Under the pieces are notes generated by a model. It saw only the letters and a list, made by a program, of their open reading frames with translations, had not been told where the DNA came from and ran no database searches. A program made the position numbers and the translations under genes. Of a stretch of 64,000 nucleotides of DNA, positions 41,560 to 53,334 are shown piece by piece. Source of the DNA: Molanna angustata. Lineage: Eukaryota > Arthropoda > Insecta > Trichoptera > Molannidae. The number at the start of each line of letters is the position of its first letter. Position 1 is the first letter of the stretch. The stretch is from the NCBI GenBank assembly GCA_963576475.1, contig OY754972.1, positions 7,893,427 through 7,957,426 on the forward strand. The letters are read 5' to 3'.

Positions 41560-42030
41560 TCCAGCCCACGATCCCCTCAAAACCTTGGTTTCAGGGAAGA
41601 GGATTTTCTAGAAGAGATATTTCCTGTTTAACAAGAATGAGAATTGGTCACTGTATTGTGGCTACTCACCTGTTTAAAATTCATGTATTTAGCAGCCCTA
41701 TGTGTGAGTGTGGTCTAGAGGAGGAGACTCTGGACCATATGTTTTTTAATTGCAATAACCGGTATAATATCAGTGGTCTGTATCAATTCTTTATCGACAC
41801 TGTTCATATATCTCCAATTAATATCTCCTACCTGTTATCTCTTAATAATTCAAAAATTTATGTCTTGTTGTTAAAATTTCTAAAATCTCACAACATCGAA
41901 CTGTAACTTAATCTTGAACTTTTTATATTCTCCTAAAACTGCTCCTAACTCTCCATTTTTATATCTATTTTCATCCAAGGCATATAGTACTCTAAATAGG
42001 GTGAATTGCCATATAAAGCAAAAAAAAAAA
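41560..42030 (+). mobile_element. I/R1/Jockey-like LINE 3' end
   Basis: The frame ending at 41906 reads EDFLEEISCLTRMRIGHCIV then PMCECGLEEETLDHMFFNCN, the RLRxGH...CxCGxxxETxxHxxxxC zinc-ribbon tail. A ~110-bp 3'UTR ends in a poly(A) run at about 42020-42029. It is inserted next to the broken family A copy. Confidence 0.75.
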
Positions 42031-42469
42031 TATTTTGACTATGCCTGTTGTCTTTTTGGCGAAATTTTGTTATATATGATAAATGTATATTTTCAAATGA
42101 ATCTACGTGGGATCATCAGATTCAGTAGGATCACAACTGCGTTTACAGTTACAAATAGGATATATTATGGGGTTGGCGATCCAGGAATGGGGTGTCTTGT
42201 CATGTGTGGTAAGGGAGATGGAGCCAGGCGCGAATGCACTACGAGGCATGCCACACTATCGATCTTTATGATATATGTATGAGTGTATGTAACGCCACAG
42301 ATGTGTATTCTAACAAAAAAAATGTTGCACGAAACTCCTATGATGTTATCATCGTACGCTGGAGAATTCTCATTGAAGAAGGCGTTGAGGGAAACCAGAA
42401 TATTCTTCTTATCCGTAAACAATAACCCTCTCAGAATATTTAAAGCAATTTAATTTATAAGTGAGCGAG

Positions 42470-42880
42470 TAAACAAGGAATGCCGAATTGAGGATCAACA
42501 ACACGTGAGACCTATCATGACATACAGCATTGAAACAAGAGCTGGAAACCACGAGAATAAAAAGCCTCTTTAGAACCACGGAAATAAAGACTCGACGGCA
42601 CATCGCAGGAGATACCCTCCGAGATAGAGCTAGGAGCTCATCAATGAGAAGAATCTGTGATGTTGAAGATGTTGTGCAATGGGCTGGAGCAAAAATACTC
42701 TTCTGGAGAGATCGCGTGGGGAGAGCGAATTTAGACCGATTGGTGAGGATAGCAGCAGATTAGTATACCTACTGCAGATTGCAGACTCCTCGGAAGATCA
42801 CCCAAACGTTGGAAGGACAGCTGGACATCCACCTCCCAGTAGCAGGTTTTGAGAACAAGAGGACATAGTCCTGGCTGAAA
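42470..42880 (+). mobile_element. RTE-like LINE C-terminal remnant
   Basis: The plus strand reads RPIMTYSIETRAGNHENKK, a frameshift to SLFRTTEIKTRRHIAGDTLR, then ICDVEDVVQWAGAKILFWRD and a tail with WKDSWTSTSQ. Same family as 24720-25060. Frameshifts and a stop show it is dead. Confidence 0.75.
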
Positions 42881-42924
42881 CAGAAGATTACTTTGCTGTC
42901 GACGGACATTTCATAGTGAAATAT

Positions 42925-43945
42925 TTGTAATATAAATATATATTATTTTGGTTTCACTTTTCCATTATTTTTGTTTCACTAGTACATAATATTTTTTTAC
43001 TTGTATATTATTTTATTACGGCTTATCTTGTACATTATTTTATTTTAGTTTCACTTCTATGTACATTTATTTAATTTTACTGGTACATTATTTTATTTTA
43101 GTTTCATTTGTTCAATAATTTAATTTGACTGGCGAATTATTTTATTTAAGTTTCATTTGTAAATTAATTTAATTTTACTTGTACATTATTTTATTTTAGT
43201 TTCATGTGTTCATTATTTTACTTTAACTTGTAAATTATTTTATTTTAGTTTCACTTTTCCATTATTTTAGTTTCACTTGTACATAATATTTTTTTACTTG
43301 TAAATAATTTTATTACGGTTTATCTTGTACATTATTTTATTTTAGTTTCACTTCTACATTTATTTAATTTTACTGGTGTATTATTTTGTTTTAGTTTCAT
43401 TTGTTCATTAATTTAATTTGACTGGCGAATTATTTTATTTAAGTTTCATGTGTTCATTATTTTACTTTAACTTGTAAATTATTTTATTTTAGTTTCACTT
43501 GTACATTATTTTAGTTTTACTTGTACATTATTTTATTTCAGTTTCACTTGTACATTATTTGATTTTTACTTATACATTATTTTACTTGTACATTATTTTA
43601 TTTTAGTTTCACTTGTACATTATTTTAGTTTTACGTGTACATTATTTATTTTAGTTTCACTTGTACATAATTTTATTTTAGTTTCAATTGCACATTATTT
43701 TACTTTTATTTGTACATAATTTTATTTTAGTTTCACTTGTACATTATTTTAGTTTTACTTGTACATTATTTTATTTTAGTTTCACTTGTACAATATTTTA
43801 GTTTTACTTTTACATTATTTTATTTTGGTTTCACTTGTACATTATTTTACTTTTACTTGTGCATTATTTTATTTTAGTTTCAATTGCACATTATTTTAGT
43901 GTTACTTGTAAATTATTTTAATTTCACCTATAATTTAATATATAG
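42925..43945. repeat. ~1 kb minisatellite with higher-order structure
   Basis: Built from variants of TACATTATTTTATTTTAGTT then TCACTTG (27-28 bp) and TACATTATTTTAGTTTTACT then TG (22 bp). A larger block of ~290 bp (with ACTAGTACATAATATTTTTT, ATTACGGCTTATCTTG, ACTGGCGAATTATTT) at 42950-43245 is repeated at 43245-43500, after which the array becomes more regular. Not coding. Confidence 0.92.
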
Positions 43946-44003
43946 GTACTAAACAATATCGTTGTGTAAGACCTTCGTCAGTTTACAAAAAATTTCGAAT
44001 TAA

Positions 44004-44345
44004 AATCAGTCCAGTTAGATATCTGACTCCTAAGAGAAAGGTTTCGGGAATGATTCCCGGTGGTCACTTAGTTTTTAATTGTTTTTTCAGTCTGTTTCTG
44101 TGAGATTATAAGTATCAGACTGTGGTACCATGTTATTGGCGGAAAGTGTTAATTAAAATTGGACATATTATCTACCTGCTAGTTGCTCGAGAAGCAATGC
44201 AATACAACTTCCGATTCACACTCAGTTTTTCACTCTACTTTGAGTCTGGATTTGTGAGACAATTAATATCACGAAATCATGGCAACCTGTTATTGAGTGC
44301 GTGTTAAATTAATATTTGACAAAGTTTCTGCTAGTTATAAAAAAA
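44004..44345 (+). mobile_element. SINE family 1, worn copy
   Basis: Head CAGTTAGATATCTGACTCCT, then AGGTTTCGGGAATGATTCCC, GGTGGTCA, without the first ~15 bp. The body matches CTGTGAGATTATAAG, and after ~100 bp of extra sequence continues GGCAACCTGTTATTGAGTGC, GTGTTAAATTAATATTTGAC. The B box is altered, so it is unlikely to be transcribed. Confidence 0.75.
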
Positions 44346-45094
44346 ACAAAAAAGACCTCTGTAGGATATCGCAGGTATTTTGTTCAAACCTTCCTATATG
44401 GATGTTGACTATACGTCGAGTGATTGAGAGAAGCCTATATCCTCAGTCAAGAGTTATAAAAATAAGTTTATAATGTCTATGAGCAGCTAGCTAACTGCAA
44501 TGTTTTTCGTTGTTACTAAATAGTGATATACATATTGCAGCCAAACAGGCGTAAATGATGAATGATGTTTTCGATTTAAAAATACATACAAACATATCAT
44601 TACGCTATGTCCCTAATGGGGTAGTCAAAGAGAACTGTAAGCCATATTTTATTTACTGGTATAAATGAATAAACATATATTACATCAACTAAGAAACGAG
44701 ATTAATTAATATATAAGTATATGTAATTAGGTAGATTATATTCCAGTATTTATGTACATGTTAATTGGATACTAAGTAAATTAGGCAGTCAGCCATTACC
44801 ATTTATAAATATTTACATAAGAAACATAATATATTTATACAAAATTGGTTTAATTAACGACGTATAATAATTAAATAGATATTTCCTTTGAATACAATCA
44901 CTATGTACTTATATAACATGTATTAACAATATTTATTACTTTATACAATAATAATATGCATAGATCCTCAAAGCCCATAAAATCGAACATCACATATTCA
45001 TATCCTGGTAGACATCCATCGATTCGTATTCATTTTATTGATACTTATTATCTTACGAAATCGTACGAAAATGGTTTGAATATATCGAATATCA
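44346..45094. other. Non-coding stretch
   Basis: No gene. ATTACGCTATGTCCCTAATG then GGGTAGTC at 44600-44628 is a short string similar to others ending in GGGGTAGTGAGGAG. Confidence 0.4.
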
Positions 45095-46300
45095 ATCAAT
45101 TTTTTTTAACATCTCAACAGAGTCGAAGAACAGGGCTTACGACCTGTCATCGTCTGGTTTAAGTGATCACTTTATGCGCTTGCGCAACGTTCACAATTGT
45201 GCCTTCTTATTGAGTTACCTTATCAATGTAATTTTTGAAAGTTCTATATCTAAAGTAATAAAGCAATCAAAATGTTAGTGTCTGTGTGTGTGTGTATGTG
45301 TGTGTGTGTGTGTGTTTGTCTCACGCCTTCTGAAAAACCAAGAGCATCTAAAAATCTAATTTATGTGCGAACGTGTACCAGTATACCTGATGCAGTGTCA
45401 CGCTAAAAATAATGCGATAAAAATGCTGAATTTTAAAAATATTTCAATAATTAATTTTTCATACAAAATTTTCCAAGTCGTGTCTGTCAAAAAAGTGTAC
45501 ATTTTGCACGCAAATATTTACCATAGTCCATGCGTGCAGAAATTGTATGTACCTACTTATATATAAAAACAAATGGGTTGTGACCATCACTTGATCATTT
45601 TACATCGCTTAAACTCAATTAAATTTCAAACTACTTTTCGACAGTATTATATAAACGATTGCTTATTCCTTCACTAATTTACATTCTTGGCCAACGGCGG
45701 GACATAAAAGCTAGTATTTGAATAATGATAACAAAGTGATCACCTGAAATTAGGACATTATTACTATCGCCATCTATGAAGTAACGATGAAACCTTTTTG
45801 TAACGCCAGTCCTTATAAATGAGGTGATAGTGATCTCTGATAGGTTTGAATATAAATTAACATGAGTTTAATATATGTTAGTTAAAACAATTTGCTATAA
45901 TTCTACGTGGTTATTGAACGAGATGCTTATCTAGTGACCGATTCAAATAAAAAAAATGAAACTTTCTATTTTAATTTATATTCGTCAATTGAGAAAAATA
46001 ATGTTTTAATTACGGCTATGGCCGATTGAATAATGATATTAACAACGATAAAGTACTAGAAATAATTATACTCAATTATTATTACTACCATCATGCACTT
46101 CCACAAAAGAATTAGCAGATAAATGAGTAAATCGTAAGTTATATACATCAAAATAAAATGTAAAAAACGCACCGAATAAGCTTTCAATTGGGGATAATTC
46201 ACCCCTACAAATACTTAACATATCAAAGGATTAGGCTCTGAGGAGGTCTCTATACTTCCTATCAGCCCTAATGTTCCTGATTAAATAATAAAACGTTTGA
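45095..46300 (+). repeat. Family B copy 2 split by a family C insertion
   Basis: 45095-45260 and 45725-45840 are the two halves of family B. Between them lies a block starting with family C (45250-45470; also 16915-17120), including a (GT)n at 45285-45317. 46080-46290 then matches 61170-61385 (CGCACCGAATAAGCTTTCAA, GGCTCTGAGGAGGTC). No protein-coding content. Confidence 0.7.
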
Positions 46301-47185
46301 AAAATCTTCAACGATTTTACACATATTCATTATTACTGATATTTGCATTTCATTTATTTATAGTTTTATTTATTAGGGAAAAACCAACAGATTCCACATA
46401 CCTAAAAAATAAACATAAATAAGGAATTAGAGCATGAGCTACTAAGTATATTCACGAATTTAAGTGGGCATCATAAAAAAATAAACATTAAATAATAACG
46501 CAAATAAAAAATAAAAATCAAGAAATTTTAATATGTACAATAATAAATACACATCCAAATAAATTAAAAAAAAATAACAAAGTAGTTTTAATTCATTTTT
46601 ATTTCATCAAAACGTTCCCAAAAATATTTACCTAAGTATGTATTGAGCAGGCAAATTAACATCTCAGTTCAGTAATTACGTTTGATTGTGGGTTAATTAC
46701 GAAAGCTATTAGTTAAATTTCACTTAACGTTCAAGTGCTTTTGAAAATTAGGGGATGAAAATGAATTTTTCCGTCCCTTTTCGAATATAATAATCTGGAA
46801 GTGAAGGGGTGTTATTGCGTGATATGATGCAATCATAGCATGCGCACTTGGCTATAGGTGTTTGTCTATTATGAATATGTAAGCCCCACAATTTGGGACG
46901 TTGCATTGCTTGCTAGCGTGTTGGACACAGACAAAATATTAGGTATACTTTCATTTACACGATGAAAAATAGCGTCGATGGATCATTGAAACTTACATAC
47001 GTACATACAACTTAAATAAAAAAATACGAAAAATTGTTTTGACATAAAAGATATTCGTCTCATCAAGCAGCATTTTTTTGTGAAATCTAACATGTATCTA
47101 AATAAAAAATATAATTAAAACGTTATTGTGAAAATTGCAAACTACAATGTGTCTTTCTCTGCACCTACCTACCTTTCTCTGTACC
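46301..47185. other. Non-coding stretch
   Basis: 46355-46570 is A-rich and looks like a reverse LINE 3'UTR (TTTATTTATTAGGGAAAAACC). The rest shows nothing recognisable. Confidence 0.4.
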
Positions 47186-47189
47186 ATTT

Positions 47190-47912
47190 ACTTTCCAATT
47201 GTTATACATGGCATATGTCAGATCACACCTTGAGTTTGCATCCATCATATGGAATCCCCAATATCGAACATATATTGATCGTATTGAGAAAGTTCAAGAT
47301 AAATTTTTCAATTATTTAACATATCGTTTTGGGGAAAACCAATGCATACTATCAGTTGATATAAGCGTAGAGAGGTGTTATTTGATATTTTTAAAATAGT
47401 GAACTGCATTGTGGATTCTGCATATCTGTTGGGGAAAATTGCCTTTCGTTGTCAGTTAACGCAGTACTAGATCGAATGAATTATTTGCTATTCCAGTGTG
47501 TAAGACTAATTATGCGCAGAACTTTTTTGACAGAGGTAGTTTGTAAATTGTATAATTCTGTCGATAAATCTGCAATCGATATTCTAAATAACGATTTTGC
47601 AGCTTTTAAAAGAAACTTTTTTAATGTTGTGTGAAAAGAAAACTTTTTAACTTAGGCATATGTGGGTACGTTTTAACTGTTTTTTTTTTGACTGGTTAAC
47701 TGGTTATTTATTGTATATATTTATTTTAAAGTTTTATTTCAATCTTGTTTATTCTTCCTCTTGTTATCACTGATGTTTTTTTTTATTCATAAAGTATCTT
47801 ATTGCTAACCATTTATGGAAACTTTGCTGGTTTATTTGATTATTATTTTGTACCATTACAATATATTTATAAAACTGTATGTTTCCTTGATAAATAAAAT
47901 AAAATAAAAAAA
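47190..47912 (+). mobile_element. Jockey/CR1-like LINE 3' end
   Basis: The plus strand reads LYMAYVRSHLEFASIIWNPQ, YRTYIDRIEKVQDKFFNYLT, YRFGENQ, the RT thumb end as in LINE-2 (LVRSQLEYSSVVWNP). Stops and frameshifts follow. The 3'UTR ends in AAATAAAATAAAATAAAAAA at 47893-47912. Confidence 0.8.
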
Positions 47913-49289
47913 TGTGCATTATTTCTATTTTGTGGAATTGCTCTTAGATAGAAAATATGTTTGTTGCAATGAGTATGCATGTGCAAGCTCTCACAATATC
48001 ACGTCATACAAACTTCGTCGATCGTTGGCGTCATACTGCGAAACCTTCTGAAAGTTTCCAGGAATCTAATGTAATCTACCATATGTCAAAAATATGATAA
48101 AATAATGAAAATTTTATGCAACTAAAAAATATTGGATTTACATATTATACGGGTGGAGAGAAATTGCCCAAATATCCAAAAATAAATCTGAGAAATAATA
48201 TTTAATAATATCTCTCTTTTATTAAATTACAGAAGAGAAAACTTGTTTTTATATTTCATTTCATTTGTGACTCCAGTCAAATAATATACTACAAGTCAAA
48301 CATAGAACAAATATTTATGTTAAGCTGCTAAATAACAATAATTGACAATTGATTATAACAGGTGTGCATATTATGATAAAAAAAAATAATACTAGAATCA
48401 AAATTTTATTTATCGGTTTATACTTTTATGTTAAAATATATGTAACTATGTAAATTTGTTGTGTTGTGATGTTTGGTGTCCGCTCTAATATTTGATTGTA
48501 AATGACACAATAATTATGCAAAACCAAATGTCAAATATTGGTAAAATTGTAAACTGCTAGCCCTAGAACAGGGTTACCTAGCTGGGCAGCAGTAATCTTC
48601 ATAATAGTCGTTTTTTAAAGATGTGAAAAATAAATAAATTAGTACAAGTAAGTCAGCAGTCGTGTAGACATATATCTCTTTGTTTTTTCTGATCCATGTT
48701 TGTCACATAATCTGTAAGGCTGTATTTCTCGAAAAAAGATTAGGTATACTAGAAGTATAGTTAATAGTTAAAATACTTTGGTTTCATAAAATTCTTCAAT
48801 ACTTGTGGTTCTTTCATTGAAAAAACTGCATTAACGACGCAATTTCGAACAGTTTTATGAAATCAAAGAATTTTTACTATAGGTACTATTACTCATATTT
48901 ATGTTGAAAAAATCCAGCCTAAGCGATCTCCATTTCCACCAGGCACGCCGGATATGTAGATGACGTCAGCATCAATATTTGCATTCACCGATCCAAGATA
49001 TCTGAATTCCCCTACTAAACTTGAGTTATAAAAATAAAATTTAAGAAAAAAGTATTAAATGAAAATATTTATTAATTCATCCGGTCCGGTCCATACATTC
49101 TTGTAGACACATATGCATGTGGAGTCGTGTGTTTAATTGCAATACATTGCTACCAAATTTTTGTGTACTCGTCTTTAATTTGCAGGTACGAATTAGATGT
49201 TTTATATTATTTCCAAAAAAATAATTAAAGTATTTAAACAGGGTCAAAAATGAACTTATAATTATGGCTCGGTTTAGGGTGATATCTGT
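47913..49289. other. Non-coding stretch with family G copy and a small RT scrap
   Basis: 48430-48640 matches family G at 570-850 in the opposite sense. Around 48950-49015 the minus strand reads FRYLGSVNANIDADV, a possible RTE-like scrap. Otherwise nothing recognisable. Confidence 0.45.
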
Positions 49290-49620
49290 GCGAAAGCATT
49301 GTCACTTCATAATATATAAGGACTGTTGCTTTCATAGTTTACAAAACTAATTTTTTCAATAGATGGCGGAACAAAATAGTCTCTTCGTCACTTCATAGAT
49401 GGTGTTTAAGTTTAATATAAAGCGAAAAGATTTTTGCGACAAACATATAGAACCATTAAAAATTTGATTGTTAGGGAAGTCAAGACTGTATTATTGTATT
49501 GACAGTATTGACTGTATAATATCGTAAACCAGTCAATGACAGGTCGTAAGCCATGTAGGTGCCTTGATTTTCCGGCTACGATAGATATTTTTTACTTTTC
49601 TCAAACTATTACCGTCATAA
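49290..49620 (-). repeat. Repeat family B, copy 3
   Basis: Reverse-oriented relative of 7205-7625: CACTTCATAGATGGTGTTTA, AATGACAGGTCGTAAGCC, TAGGTGCCTTGA, TCATAAAGTGATACC. More diverged than the other copies. Confidence 0.7.
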
Positions 49621-50579
49621 AGTGATACCTAGTCACTCCACAAGTATTCAAATTTTGTATATACTATACACTGATGACTTAAAATTTTAACTTTTAACTT
49701 AATTATAGTGTTATACATTATTTTTCTTACTGTATCGAATTATATTGTACCTACATAAGATATTAATATAGGTACTTGTAATTAAAGGATTTTTAAATGT
49801 ATTAAAAAAAACTTTAATTAAATTATATTATTTTTTTGTCACAATTAACACAAAATTTTCCCCTTATATATATTTTTACATATATTCACAAATATATTTT
49901 AAATATATGGTACTTTTAAAAAAACATATATTATGTATATAATAAATAGACGTGTTGAACTATTTACACCTTTATTATTAGAATACAGTAATTTATATTT
50001 ATAAGGTTTACAATAATAGTTTATCGATCAATCCGGCTTCGGCCTTACCCCAGACACTCGTTTATACAAATCTCCTAAATCTCGAAGAATGCCGAACTCC
50101 TGATTCGTGCATACTCGTATAAGCCTACAAGCTATACTGATTGACTGTTGAAGGCGCAACATCAATGTATTACAATATTTTATGTACTATTTGTAATCGA
50201 TTTCATCCATCGCGAATATCGAGCCTCCATAAAAATAAATTCAGTGGGAGTTGTTTGCAGAAGGTTCTGGCGTGCACGTTGTATAGACCCACTCCGAAGC
50301 TAATGGTTGGAAATTGAGTGTTGCTAGTCAACATGGAATCAAATTATTTTATTGCGTGTTATACTCTAAGTACACAACACAATAATGTGGCCCATTGCAC
50401 TTTAAATAAATCTTTAACTAAACCAGGTTAGGTTTAGCTTCCGAGTCAGTCTACATTAGCGATGAACAAGAGTTGTTAAGCGCCCGCGATTTGATCTTGA
50501 CTAATTTGTATGTAACACGAAAAGCAATAATGAACAAATAAATTTCAATATAAAATAAGTATTTGAATTCTCTACGAAT
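49621..50579. other. Non-coding stretch
   Basis: No gene seen. About 50030-50130 is a little GC-richer (CGGCTTCGGCCTTACCCC) but not interpretable. Confidence 0.4.
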
Positions 50580-50937
50580 GTGTTGTATAGAAGCAAGTTT
50601 GAAAATAGGGTTCGTTCATTGTTTGTATAAGAAAAATTCAAAGATGCTTAAATTGTATGTAACACTAATTATTGTTGTATAGAAGCAAGTTTGAAAATAG
50701 GGTTCGTTCATTGTTTGTGTAAGAAAAATTCAAAGATGCTTATGTAAATTGTATGTAACACTTATTATTGTTGTATAGAAGCAAGTTTGAAAATAGGTTT
50801 CGTTCATTGTTTGTGTAAGAAAAATTCAAAGATGCTTAAATTGTATGTAACACTTATTTTATTGTTGTATAGAAGCAAGTTTGAAAATAGGGTTCGTTCA
50901 TTGTTTGTGTAAGAAAAATTCAAAGATGCTTGTATCT
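50580..50937. repeat. ~92-bp minisatellite, four copies
   Basis: Unit TTGTTGTATAGAAGCAAGTT, TGAAAATAGGGTTCGTTCAT, TGTTTGTGTAAGAAAAATTC, AAAGATGCTTAAATTGTATG, TAACACTTAT. Units are nearly identical, differing by short indels. The array runs straight into the family A terminus at 50938. Confidence 0.93.
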
Positions 50938-50981
50938 TACTAATTGTATGTAACACATGAGATCAAACTGTCGATGGCGAC
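50938..50981 (+). mobile_element. Family A 5' terminal fragment
   Basis: ACTAATTGTATGTAACACAT then GAGATCAAACTGTCGATGGC, then unrelated sequence. It is the fragment next to the 92-bp array, and the array units contain the same TTGTATGTAACAC string. Confidence 0.75.
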
Positions 50982-50994
50982 AAAGTTTTTTTTA

Positions 50995-51210
50995 TTTTTT
51001 ATATATTTCAGTAAACATACAGCTATATAAAAAACAATATTCTTATATACACATAACCAAAAAAATTGCCAACAAAGTCTACATAATAATACATAGCTCA
51101 TGTAGGTACATACATTAAAAAAGACAAATCATAAAAACTGAAACTAAAAATGTAAAAGAAAAAACTTAATGTTATGCTTGATTAATGGGAAAAGGAAATG
51201 GGATGACGCT
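50995..51210 (-). mobile_element. LINE 3'UTR fragment, copy of 24107-24320
   Basis: Matches the reverse LINE 3'UTR at 24107 (CAGTAAACATACAGCTATA, AGACAAATCATAAAAACTGA, TTATGCTTGATTAATGGGAA). It ends before the coding part. It follows the family A fragment directly. Confidence 0.75.
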
Positions 51211-52829
51211 CGATGCAAAGAGTTTGTAATTGAAGTCCTAAATTTTAAAAAAAGGGTTATGAAACAAATCAATGTCATTGAAACAGTTAAATTTATTACA
51301 TGCTCTATAAATAAAGAGTTCTGAGCATAATTTGTATCGCAGCTGGGAGGTCTGAAGATGCTCGAATCTGCAATATCATTTGTAAAGATTCTCGAATACT
51401 TCCGAAGATTTACGAAGATCGACGAATCACAGCACACCGCTGTTGATTCGAGCCTACAATGTACCTACAGATTATTCGTGTGTTGATCGTTGAATAGAGT
51501 CGCGTTTAATTTTTATCCGTTAGTTCCAACCCACGACATCACAAATATATCAAGTTATTTTTTATATTGTATTTTCAATTGTTACTAATAAACCAGTGTT
51601 GATCATATAAGTGGTTCTTTGATTGAAACCCTTCATCACAATAAAATTATATACCTATTATCAATTATTTAATTAACTGACATAAGCAATATCATACTTG
51701 AAGGTATATGTTTGAAATAAAATAGAATCCCTTTGAACACGCAACCTTCTGTAATACAATCATTTCTTCATTAATTAAATAAACAAATATATACCCTCAA
51801 TGAATAGTGTGGAAGTCAGATCAAGAAATTTATCTTATGTCATGTCCATAGATTATTGATCTGTGATTATAATCTTTAAATTTTTGGCTCTTTATTAGTT
51901 ATGTATAATTTTATTGGAGTAGGAGACGGCAGCCCCAGCCCCACAGGGAAAAATACATACTGTTGATGATGATGACTATCTATTTACTTCTTCTTCCTTC
52001 TGTGGATCTGATGGATCTGTTTGTGCTGCTTTATTTGTCTCCAGGGAGGTAGACTACCAGCCGTCTCTCCATATTTACGGGGGTCTGTCTGGAGATCTTC
52101 TGCGTTCGGAGTTCCCACTATGGAACCAAATTTACTTGAGGCTAAGGTTGGTTGGAAGATATTGCTGTGATGGTATGGCGCAAAAATAACATATTATAAT
52201 TCCTCTCAGATATTTTTAGTGACGGTGCTCGTCACACTCAAAATTACGTTTCACGATTGGACAAGCGCCATTAAGAAATTATCGGCATTAATTTTGGGAT
52301 TTCGAGATTTGATTAAATGGTTCGTAATGGATTCGTAATTGTCCGTTCATATGGATTCAAAGCATACCCGAAGTGACTGGTGATTTTCTGTTGACTAAAG
52401 CTGAGTTCACACCGAACAAGTCAGCGAAATCAATTAAAAATTCCATTGTCTTCATTCTAACTGGTTTAACCACTGAAATAATATTGTTCTATGAAGAAGT
52501 TATAATTAAAGTCAGCGGGGGTTACTCATAACACGTTCTTATTATTCTTGCCTTAATCTTAAAAATATAGGTATACATTAGTACTTGATTATAATCTTAT
52601 TTTAATCTTTCTTTGTACATTTAATCTATTAAATATCTGTTATGATTAAAGATTAGTATGGGATTGTCAATAATTTTTGTATCAATTAATATTACTATTT
52701 AATTTATTTAAACCTCAAAGATTTCTTAAGTCTGAAGCTGATATTGTTCGTATTTTGATCAACTTCATGAAAAGAATAAAAAAAAACAAACTACTGGTTT
52801 CTTTTTGAAATATTTTTTTTATGTAAAAA
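51211..52829. other. Non-coding stretch with old repeat pieces
   Basis: 51485-51640 is an inverted relative of 35510-35660. Around 52143-52190 the GGTTGGTTGGAAGATATTGC box indicates another LINE/SINE 3' tail, preceded by GC-richer sequence (51990-52140). No gene recognised. Confidence 0.4.
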
Positions 52830-53330
52830 ATGAATATGCCCTTGTTAAACAAGTCGTTAAACATATCGTCGCTAGGCGTTCAATACCGTGAATTCGACAA
52901 TTTAAGTGAAATAATTTTTTTAAGATATCGGTACAGAATGTTAAAATACGCGAATTTGTTAACAAAACATTCCCCAAATATTGTCCAAACTCCTAAAACG
53001 CCATATGGAACAAAACCGCGAATATGCATTCAGCGCTTTATTCATTTTTATTCAGTTTATTCGGCCTCCTGTAAAATCTTTATATTGAAAAATTGAATGT
53101 TATTTTTATTTACATCAAATCATTTCCCGTTTGCTAAATTGTGTACGAACCTGTCACAATTCCACAATCTTATACACCCGTAAAAAAATTCTTCAGGTTT
53201 TGTTAAAGATCGCGTATTGCTTCTTCATCAGTTTTGATAAAGAACCGGTCGTTTCATAGCCGATCGTTTTGAAACAGAGCGGATTGTAACCAATCATACG
53301 ACTATAGTCGTCACCACTATCACGTCAGCC
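52830..53330. other. Unrecognised 88-codon frame and flank
   Basis: The plus frame 52830-53096 (KSLNISSLGVQYREFDNLSE, RYRYRMLKYANLLTKHSPNI) is open from its ATG with balanced composition, but I recognise no family and no splice context. It could be chance or a mobile-element scrap. Confidence 0.25.
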
Positions 53331-53334
53331 TTTC

